This document shows positions 48,950 through 57,650 of a stretch of DNA of 64,000 bases, piece after piece. The DNA lies in NCBI GenBank assembly GCA_973895155.1, contig OZ316898.1, forward strand, positions 16,864,001 to 16,928,000, written 5' to 3'. This DNA comes from Marsupella aquatica (Eukaryota; Marchantiophyta). A model generated the notes under the pieces. It did no database searches and had not been told where the DNA came from. It worked only from the letters and a program-made list of their open reading frames with translations. Within the stretch, counting starts at the first letter, position 1. Each line of letters begins with the position of its first letter. Position numbers and translations under genes: made by a program.

Positions 48950-49340
48950 ATGAAACTATTTTATGTAATTGTCTATAGTATTGCACTTATCAATAAATGC
49001 TTCCTATGTATGAGTTGTGGTAACTGATAAATGCATGTGTCCACCTATAGACAAAAGTGCACTTATGTATTTGCTGTTTAGTGCTCGTATTTGTTGTTTA
49101 GTGAGGGTCTACCTGCATATGCAAACTGCAATTTTGGTGCATTACAAGGGAATTGCTAAATGCTGGCCTGCAACTTAACCACGGAATGCACTTATGTAAC
49201 ATGCAGTTATGCGCAGTGGACTGTACCACATGACCATTGGGAAAATAGGTGCTGGCCTGCACTTAACCACGGAATGCACTAGTGTACGCTGCAGTTATGC
49301 ACGGTGTACTGTACTACACGATCATTGGGACAATAGGTTC
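48950..49340 (+). repeat. Dispersed repeat B, copy 2, with an internal 89-bp duplication
   Basis: It matches 1560-1860 in order and strand. Its last part is tandemly duplicated: TGCTGGCCTGCA then CTTAACCACGGAATGCACT begins at 49161 and again at 49250. Between 48770 and 48870 weaker similarity continues toward 640-760. Confidence 0.55.
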
Positions 49341-51929
49341 ACGCATGCACTGACAATGTAAACAATGATAACCAATATTTAACATTAAATGCTGAGAAGT
49401 ATTACTGTTAGTTTCTATTATTTACACTTCCATGGCCTCTTTGGACTCTTTCCTCTCAAAGTTATTGGTAGTTTCATGCTTTGGGCACATGTTTTCCCAA
49501 GTTGCTGACAATTCCTAGTTTATGCCTGGTTTGAACCTTTTCATTCAGCTGCTGACTGTGATATTATTCAGGTTAGTAGTTTCTGGGTTTGATCTTTATC
49601 TTTCTTGAATGTTTATTGACTTAGCATTCATGGAAAACACTCAAATTGAATGCTCTCTTGTATTTAATACTAGTGACTTACACCAATCCAATATAATACC
49701 ACTGATGCATTTATGCACTTCTTGGAGAGCTACATTCTTGACTTTGAGAGTTTAGGAAAGGCACGTTTAGAGTTTAGAAACTTATCCAGTGGGATATATA
49801 ACTACTCTCTCATGATCCTATTGATAACTACTCTCTTCTTCCAACCCTCACTCATCCTCTCATGATCCTATTGTTTGCGGGAAAAAAGAAGAGATTCAAA
49901 ACATTTCGGTGGCTATTTGCTTTGTTCAATCAACCTTCAAATGCTCACTTTGAGCCTCAACCCTATAAGCAACTGGATGGATCAAGCTAGGCAGCACATA
50001 AGTGGGAAATGAGAGTGCACTCAAATCTCACATTAATAAACCAATAGGGACACCATGATAGTCAAAGAAAACCCTGAAAAATTCATCGTATGAGAGAGTA
50101 AGTGCAAAGAATGAGGGACGGAAATGCCTGGGGGAATGCCCTTCTTCTAGCGGGTTGGAGCCAGGGCCCAGGGGGTGGCCACCATGAAACCAAAGACCTG
50201 TCCGACAGAATAGAGGGAAAGAGCCTATGTGCCTAAACAGGTGTTACCCTGCCCAAAGTTACTTTCTCTAACCCATACGAAGGCCCCGAACCAGACCAAG
50301 GCAAGATGAATATTTCGGGGAATACTTGTGTACTTAAATAAGTGAATGTCATCCCTGACTAATTAAGGCCGGGTTTCTGAACCCTAGTAAGACCAACTAA
50401 CTACAGTTAAGAACTAGAGTCAATTTCTAACAAATACTCAAGGTTGTACTTCCAAGCAATACTAGAAGAGAAGTTTGAGATGTCCAAATTGACAGCAAAT
50501 ATGACAATTTTGCATTTAGTCTAGGGTTACCGTTTTGTCCAAACTTATTAGAAGAATTAAATGTCATGTGTTGTCAGTGTGTACAGTCATTTTCTCTAGT
50601 GATAGGTACCCTCTTGAAGATTCCACCATCAAATGTTGTGATGGTGCAAATGGCTAATTATGGAAGGCCAACCGAGAGCCCATGGTACTAGTAACCCTAC
50701 TCCCAACAGCACTAGTTAAGGAGCACAGCCAATCCAAAAGTAAGATTCAATTTATAGTTGCAAAGTAACACATTTCCCACAACCACACAGGATCCAAAGT
50801 TGGCCCACAAAAGAAAGGAAATCAAGTCAATAACAGTGGGATGTCATTAAAGGCCATGGAGGCAGCACTTAGCTCTATTTTGAGTGATCAAATCAATTGG
50901 ATCGTTAGTCACTCACACTTTGCTTCACATAATGGTAACAGTAATTTGCCACTTTCATTTTCCCAATCTCCATCTGAATCCTACGTAGCAGACAGTGGGC
51001 CACAATTTCTGCTGATGTGGAGGTAACTTTTATTCATAAAATATAGACCACCTAAGTTAGGGGGACTTGATTTACAAGATGCTGGGGCCGTTCAGTGTTC
51101 TCAGATTTTAATGACTGTGGAGGCAGTTAATGGATTGGATCAAATTAATGCATGCATGGGAACATATTCCTCATGCCAGAATGGAGACATTCGGGGATCT
51201 CAAACCAGATCTCCAACCTCAAATTTTTAATGGACCCTTAACTACTAATTAATATGTATGTGAACATACTGTAAGGCCAGAATGAAGCGAGGAATGAAGA
51301 CATTAGGGGGTCTCAAATCTCAAAAATTGAAGGACCTAAACTTTAGTAGTCAATGTTACACACAGAAAAGGTACCTACTATCAAATTTACGATCCATATT
51401 TTTCTGCCATGAGGATATCTTGGTCATAAAGCATGACAATAAGTCATTGTAGAGGCTAGTGAATTTTTTGAAATTTATTTCACATAACCCTTTGAACAAG
51501 CTATTGCCATCTATTTATTTTTACGACCAAATTAAACCCATCATCCCTATCTATGAAACTGTGAGACCCTTTTGTCAGATAAAACTTGAGGCCCTATATA
51601 TTGTCACAATCTGACAAGATGCTCAATACTAAACAGCAGCTAGCTAGGGACCTGACTCTTCTAATATCATAGAGCAAAGGGCATTGACCATGCATCCATC
51701 AACATGCAATTTAGTTCCCGTGGACAATCTGGCAGCTCTCCACTGTCCATCGATCAGGTCAACATTAAGAGGCCCGTGATGAACAAAACCCTGGAATGCC
51801 AGTGTCCCACAACATGATATAGTTATGTGTGGACATTTGAACGAATTAAAGGCCCTGACTAAGTGGACTGCAAGTTTGGATTGGCAACTAGACCTCACGG
51901 TTCCCTAGCGCAACGTACACTTGGCTACC
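49341..51929. other. Intergenic, nothing recognised
   Basis: No gene could be supported. It is AT-rich with short chance frames and no clear tandem structure. Confidence 0.45.
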
Positions 51930-52550
51930 CTACTGTGCAGCCTCTGAGAATTGTTTTTTTATGGCAGCTTATCTACAGGATTAAGACAACAGAACACTAG
52001 AGGAACCCTCAAGTACATGTCCCGTTCATGATGAGTCAACGTGGTGCACCCAATGCAATCATTCTGCAGCAGCAAGAAGACATCATTCAGTGCATTTGGA
52101 CTTGCCCGGTCTCACAGCTGATCTGGAATTGGGTACACTTTACCCTCGGGTTGGCTCCAACCACTGGTATTGCAAATCTCAATCTGCGACCAATGCAAGT
52201 CACATCTTTGTGGCCGATACTCTTCAGACGAGCGAAATGTCCCTGGTAAATTGTGGCATATCTTGCGGGCCATTGTGAGCTGGAATATTTGGAAAGACTG
52301 GAGCTCTCACTTCATTGAGCACACTAGGTTTAACCCGCATGCTGTCATTCATAATTCTTGGCACCAGCTGGGAGTTTACCTTTGGATGGACTGGGCCCGA
52401 CATCAGGGATGGGAAATCCACCCTGGAAAAGGCCTACATGGATATCTGTTTTGACTATGGGGCACATGCGGGCTTGTGGGAAATACATCTTGACACACTC
52501 CAAGTCCCACCCTTCCCACCCAGTCCCCCATGAATTTTCAATTTAATTTG
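51930..52550 (+). pseudogene. Decayed LINE zf-RVT remnant
   Basis: Near 51958 the frame reads FLWQLIYRIKTTE. It continues at about 52076-52130 with EDIIQCIWTCPVSQLIWNW and, in another frame at about 52252-52310, with WHILRAIVSWNIWKDW. This is the zinc-binding tail order of plant LINE ORF2 proteins (FLW, then EDIxHxxxxCP, then LRAIxxWNIWK). A frameshift near 52240 and stops show it is dead. It lies just before the assembly gap and on the opposite strand to the LINE at the window end. Confidence 0.7.
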
Positions 52551-52651
52551 TTTCATGATTCTTCACTGCAGATTGACCAATAGAATATAATCATATCACA
52601 GAGCCACTTAATGGTACCTTGATGGAACCTGAGTACTGGCCAGCCTTATAG

Positions 52652-52751
52652 NNNNNNNNNNNNNNNNNNNNNNNNNNNNNNNNNNNNNNNNNNNNNNNNN
52701 NNNNNNNNNNNNNNNNNNNNNNNNNNNNNNNNNNNNNNNNNNNNNNNNNNN
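52652..52751. other. Assembly gap of 100 N
   Basis: Exactly one hundred N, the conventional scaffold-gap size, so the true distance is unknown. The hairpin repeat array begins about 60 bp after it. Confidence 0.99.
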
Positions 52752-52812
52752 GACAGTCCCCGTGACTGTCTTCCATACCCCACCGGCATGATGTTAGATT
52801 TGCGCTTACATC

Positions 52813-52914
52813 GACATTTGAACGAAAGTGGAGATCCTAGCTTGGGCTGGCCTGATCTTGGAAGCTTGGGTCAGTCCAAGCCACTCCACAATCTGCAGAT
52901 GTCTGAATTTTGAT
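52813..52914 (+). ncRNA. Candidate hairpin, copy 1
   Basis: The left arm starts GACATTTGAACGAAAGTGG. The right arm is TCAGTCCAAGCCACTCCAC then AATCTGCAGATGTC. The outer arms pair GACAT with ATGTC. It is the first copy after the assembly gap. Confidence 0.5.
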
Positions 52915-54561
52915 AAAAGCCTTCTTAAGCTCTCCAAGTAGGGACCAACGTGAATATCACGAGACGTTTCAAGGCTAAACCCTGGGACGACAGTCCTCCC
53001 TATGTATCCCACGGCATAATGTTAGATATATGTATGTATATATAGACATTTGAAACAAAATGGAGAATGATCCTTGGCCTGTCATTTTCTTGGATGATTG
53101 GGCCAGCCCAAGTCACTCCGTTTCTCCTACAGACATCGAATCTGAACTAGCTGTCGACCTCGCACGTAAAAGTTCGGGTTCAATTTACGTCGAAGGTGTG
53201 GGGGAGCTAGACTCGCTATCAGACCAAATTGTTAATTAGGCCCTCTGCTCAGCGGTAGATTTGACGTTCCTACAACTTTAGCATCCTACAACTTTCCTTT
53301 TCCCGCTTCTTCGTGCCTCATGCGCTTGGAGCTATGGGGCGAGCATCATGAGGGGTTCCTACAAATCTGTACCATGCCAGGGCCTTCTAACGCCCCACAG
53401 ATATGTCGCAGAGTGTAATGTACGTGATATGCCTTGAAGTGTATATATAAGAGGAAGCTGTAGGAAAGTGGAGATGTTTGAATTGACATTTCCCTCAGAC
53501 AGAAGGCCAGGCTGAGCCCCCCAAATCTCGTGCACCGATCTGAATTCATGGAGAGAATAATTCTGTGATTTCGTTGTCGTGTACCTGAACTTTTCGCAGT
53601 CAATAAATTCAAACTCATTCTATTTTAGACGCCCTTTTAGACGGCACCCTTTTTGCCCCTTCCAAAACTGCCAGACATGTAATTAACCAGCTCCAACCCT
53701 GGCCTGGAGACAAGTTGCAAGGTCGAATTCGGAAGTTATCGATCGTACTCCAGATGTACCTACTTGCTAGGACGGAACGCTTGTTGGTAAGTAAAGGAGA
53801 AATAGGCATCTGCGCGAAAGTGGAGATACTTGGGTTGGTACTTTGTTCGAAAATGCCAGTCAAACCCACTGCTCTCTCTCGTGCAAACTCTGAATTGAGC
53901 TCGTCCGCAAAATCTCATTTGTACAATTGTGGCCAGATTTCCAGTTCGTCAATTAATGTTCTGGGACATTCTTTGCCGGGGATTTTCGCAATCCCCGACC
54001 ATGGGAGATGTAAATGATTTTTGTTAACAAGTATAGCGAAACCGTGTCCCGAACCGTGTCCCGAACTGTAATGGATTTGAAGGGTTGTGAACAAGACCAC
54101 CACCTGCCTGCTCGATCATGAAGCAGATTGCGGGGCAGAGTGATTGTCCCATAGATTCTCCTGCACGTTCGGATCTTCCAAGTAGAACTTGGTATTCGTA
54201 GGTAAGTCATCATTGAACTTATGCCACCTCGGACCATCCGGACATGGTTGACATGTCCTCCGCCTTCATTCGTACCCAGAGGAAACTTCCAGAATTTGCA
54301 ATGCAGCACTACGGGTTTCCGGAAAGACGTCAACCAGCCTCAACGAGGACAAATCGGAGGATCAAATATCATTTACGATGGCCAATGGACGATGGCAACC
54401 GATTCTATGGAACGCTGCGGCAGTCCGACAAGATCTGTCAATAGACCATTCCTTCCTAAACTCTCCACGTATAAGGAAGAAAGCGAAATCTCACGAGCTG
54501 TTGACTAAACTCTGCAATAACAGTGCTCAGATATCCCACGGCATGACGTTCCATGCACATA

Positions 54562-54651
54562 GACATTTGAACGAAAGTGGAGGTCCCTGGGGCTGGCCAT
54601 TTCTTTGGAAGATTAGGCCAGTCCAAGGCACTCCACTCTCATCCAGACGTC
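54562..54651 (+). ncRNA. Candidate hairpin, copy 5
   Basis: Left arm 54562-54598, loop 54599-54615, right arm 54616-54651. The inner stem CTGGCC/GGCCAG and the central GTGGAG/CTCCAC pair perfectly, and the outer GAC/GTC closes the stem. One single-base bulge lies in the left arm. Confidence 0.6.
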
Positions 54652-54977
54652 TGTTCAACTAATTGCCTCGTAGGTTCAATAAATAATTACTTTGTCATGG
54701 AGCAGACATACCCTGGAATGTTTGTCCACCATGTCCCACGCCATGATATATATATGCTAGATGTGTATATATACTAGAGACATTTGAACAAAAGTGGAGA
54801 TCCTTGGTGGCCCTTTCTTGGGAGATAAGGCGAGTCAAGCTAGCTACTCGACTCTTAAACATCTGAACTGGCCTCGCAGGTTCGATTACTGAATTTGTCA
54901 TGGAGCAGACATACCTTGGAATGTTAGTCCTCCATGTCTCACGGCATGATGAACATAGATGTGTATATATATAGAGA

Positions 54978-55070
54978 GACGTTTGAACGAAAGGGGAGAT
55001 CCTTGGGTTGGCATTTACTTGGAATTAAGCTTAGGCCAGTCCAAGCCGCTCCACTCTCCTGCAAATGTCT
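54978..55070 (+). ncRNA. Candidate hairpin, copy 7
   Basis: Left arm GACGTTTGAACGAAAG..., right arm GGCCAGTCCAAGCCGCTCC then ACTCTCCTGCAAATGTC. The outer GAC/GTC and TTTG/CAAA pair, and a G-U wobble replaces the A seen in other copies at position 4. Confidence 0.55.
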
Positions 55071-55196
55071 GGATTTTGATGAAGTCCCCTCCATCCATGT
55101 ACGGACCAACGTGATTGTCACGAGCTGTTCACTAAACGCTGGAATGCGCGCGCCAGGCCTCATGAATATCCCACGGCGTGACTTTACTTGCATGAA

Positions 55197-55287
55197 GATA
55201 TTTGAACGAAAGTGGAGATCCCTGGGGCTGGCCTTTTCTTGGAAGATTAGGCCAGTCCAAGGCACTCCACTCTCGTACAAACATCTG
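55197..55287 (+). ncRNA. Candidate hairpin, copy 8
   Basis: Left arm GATATTTGAACGAAAG, TGGAG...; right arm ...CTCCACTCTCGTACAAACATC. The outer 21 nt pair at 18 positions. Stem position 3 is U-A here, where copies 1, 5, 7 and 11 have C-G, so both sides have changed together. Confidence 0.65.
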
Positions 55288-55510
55288 TTCAACTGGCCTC
55301 TCAAGTTCCATTAATGATTTGTCATAGAGCAGGCCTAGCTACTAAACCCTGGAAAGTTTGTCCTCCATATCCCACCGCATGATGCTAGATGTGTATATAT
55401 AGACATATGAACGAAAGTGCCTTGGATGGCGGGAGATTAGGCCAGGACTCCTCGCAGGTTCAATTCCTTTGTCGAGCAGACTAAACCTTGGAACGTTAGT
55501 CCTGACATCC

Positions 55511-55512
<2 letters not shown>

Positions 55513-55564
<52 letters not shown>
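55513..55564. repeat. (AG)26 microsatellite inside the hairpin array
   Basis: A pure AG run of about 52 bp replaces the 5' arm of one hairpin copy. Only GCGGGGATACTTGGGCTGGCC-like sequence remains right after it. Confidence 0.95.
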
Positions 55565-55566
<2 letters not shown>

Positions 55567-55774
55567 GGGATACTTGGGCTGGCCTTTCGTGTAAGATTAG
55601 GCCAATCCAAGCCAGTCCACTCTCCTGCAAATGTCTGGGTTTTGATGAAGTCCTCTTAAACTCTCCATATTATTAAAGACCCATGCCACGTGAATTTCGT
55701 GAGCTCTTCACTAAACTCTGGAATGACAGGACCCTCATGGATATCCCACCGCAAGACGTTACACGCATAATATA

Positions 55775-55863
55775 GACATTTGAACGAAAGTGGAGATCCC
55801 TGGGGCTGGCCTTTTCTTGGAAGATTAGGCCAGTCCAAGGCACTCTACTCTCGTACAGATGTC
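55775..55863 (+). ncRNA. Candidate hairpin, copy 11
   Basis: Left arm 55775-55811, 16-nt loop 55812-55827, right arm 55828-55863. The outer 21 nt pair at 17 positions plus two wobbles (GACAT/ATGTC, ACGA/TCGT). It is among the best-paired copies. Confidence 0.65.
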
Positions 55864-56164
55864 AGAACGTACGTACCGTGCATCCAAAAGAATTTCTTCC
55901 CGTGGACCAGGCTAGCTTTCCAGTTTACATTGGATCCATGTGCCAGTCGCGCAGTAGCTAGATCATATTTGCATGTTTCCTGGGCCCTTCGTCATTCCTT
56001 TCAGCGGGCTCTGTCGAGGAATATTTCAGTAGTAATTTCAAAAATCTTTTCCAGGTCCTTAAACGTTTTTAACGCTCAAGATGAGAAGTAGAAGAAAACG
56101 TCAAGAGCTGCAGATCGACTGATTCTGGAATCGCATGATCAATGCTGGATGAGAATTATATTTA

Positions 56165-56252
56165 GATATCTGAACGTAAGTGGAGATCCTTGGGGTGGTA
56201 TTTTCTTGGAAGATTAGGCCAGCCAGTTCACTCTCTCTTAAAAACATCAGAA
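56165..56252 (+). ncRNA. Candidate hairpin, copy 12
   Basis: Left arm GATATCTGAACG, right arm ending AAACATCAG. It shares the U-A pair at stem position 3 with copy 8. The right arm is shortened by a few bases (GGCCAGCCAGTTCACTC), so the inner stem is weaker. Confidence 0.45.
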
Positions 56253-56500
56253 CTGTCGACCTCGCAGCTTCAATTACAGCGATGTCGTGGAGCAGACTCG
56301 CTACGAGTCCTATTCAGTCGGTAGAATATGTGACGTCGCATCCGACACCGTTCTCTGTCACCCTTCTTCATGACTTATGCGCTTCGGAGCCATGTCGCCA
56401 TCCAGCGTTTCCTAGAAATCTGCACCTAGCCATTGTTAGGCCCTCTTCCACATTAATTTGGCACAGAGTGATATGCGCTGAAGTGTATAGTAGGTACGTA

Positions 56501-56593
56501 GACAGCTGGACGAAAGTGGAGATGCTTGGATTGGGCTTCTCTTGGGACGCAAGGCCAGGCCAGCCCAAGCCACTCCACTCTCCTGCAGACAAC
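56501..56593 (+). ncRNA. Candidate hairpin, copy 13
   Basis: The inner right arm AGGCCAGCCCAAGCC then ACTCCACTCTCCTGCAG matches the family core exactly. The left arm has AGATGCTTGG, which gains a pair relative to the common AGATCC form. The outer stem is poorly paired. Confidence 0.5.
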
Positions 56594-57084
56594 TGAACTT
56601 ATCGATCTTCCTGGTATGAGGTTAACTTCTTGCTCGTGGACACAGTCTCTATCAGTCCATGCAGCTCATTCGGTAGTTTTGAAGCGGTCTCCCACACCAC
56701 TCTGAGGCCCGAGCTGTGCAGTCGGTAGTTTAGACGCCGTCTCCAACAACATTCCGTGTCACCCTTCGTCATGCCCGTCGTCATGCCTTATGCGCTGAGG
56801 AGCCATCCGGCGAAACATATCAGTAGAGGTTTAATCCCAACAATCTGGAGTAGGTCATTCTTAACCCCTCCCTGAATAAATATATAGCAGACTTCAATGC
56901 AATTGATATCCGCTGAAGTGTGTACCTTAGTAGACAGCTGTACGAAAGTTGAGATGCTAGCTAGGACAAGGCCAGCCCAAGCCACTTCACTCTCCTGTAG
57001 CCGTCTGATTCAATGGCTGAACTTGTAACCACACAATCGGCGAGCTATCCTTCGGTATGCTGGTAGATAGTGCTGGTAGATAGT

Positions 57085-57170
57085 AAAGCGAAGGTGGAGA
57101 TCCTTGGGCTGGCATTTAATTTGGAATGAAAAAGGCCAGTCCAAGCCACTCCACCATCGTGAAGATATCG
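57085..57170 (+). ncRNA. Candidate hairpin, copy 15
   Basis: AAGGTGGAGATCC then TTGGGCTGGC pairs with GGCCAGTCCAAGCC then ACTCCACC over about 21 nt. The outer arms have diverged. Confidence 0.5.
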
Positions 57171-57326
57171 CAAATTTGAAAGGGTGTACTGTCACTTTTC
57201 CAGGCCCAAAGGAATTCAACAGAGAGGGACCTTTTATCAGGAGTCGTACGTACTTAAGCAGACAAATAACGTGAACTCAAGCTATTCTTCCTCGTGCTGT
57301 TGCATGTCAAGAAGCGAGTCAAGAAG

Positions 57327-57417
57327 ACAACTGAACCAGAGTGAAGACGTTTGGGGTGGCCTTGCAGCAGCAGGAAAGGCCAGTCCAAGCCACTCCACTG
57401 TCGTCGAGACGTCTGAA
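57327..57417 (+). ncRNA. Candidate hairpin, copy 16
   Basis: Left arm GACAACTGAACCAGAGTGAA..., loop TTGCAGCAGCAGGAAA, right arm GGCCAGTCCAAGCC, ACTCCACTG, TCGTCGAGACGTC. The loop is unrelated to that of the other copies while the 3' arm core is unchanged. Confidence 0.5.
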
Positions 57418-57650
57418 AATATATCCCTCCCGCGAGAGCAGTGTAGACTCAATCTCCCCAACTACTGTACATTTACAATCGTTTATACTTGTTAAGGACT
57501 AGAGTAGATTGCAGCCCATGTTCGGAAGGAACGTGAACTCTGCATGCTCCAACCGAGGTTCCAAAGTGGTCCTTCGGTTCGATGAAATTTCTATCCATGT
57601 AGATTTCTGTATGTACGAAAGTGGACTCCAGCCCAAGACACACCAGCACT

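Larger units (their letters stand above)
52813..57650 (+). repeat. Array of about 17 pre-miRNA-like foldback repeats
   Basis: The core unit is GACATTTGAACGAAAG, TGGAGATCCTTGGGCTGGCC, a loop of about 16 nt like TTTTCTTGGAAGATTA, then GGCCAGTCCAAGCC, ACTCCACTCTCCTGCAG and ACGTCTG. The second half is the imperfect reverse complement of the first over about 36 nt, roughly 27 of 36 positions paired plus G-U wobbles. Copies begin near 52813, 53045, 53451, 53810, 54562, 54779, 54978, 55197, 55402, 55560, 55775, 56165, 56501, 56933, 57085, 57327 and 57612. The usual spacing is about 200-220 bp. Longer spacers of about 340-430 bp carry a second recurring sequence. A TATATA-like word precedes several copies. 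No protein is encoded. It could be a MIRNA-like or siRNA-producing cluster, or a satellite of foldback elements. Confidence 0.85.

Noticed and set aside
54860-54900. tRNA-like box B word (AGGTTCGATTAC) in the hairpin array
   Set aside because: It recurs as AGGTTCAATTAC in the array spacers without box A or a cloverleaf, so it is spacer sequence and not a tRNA gene.
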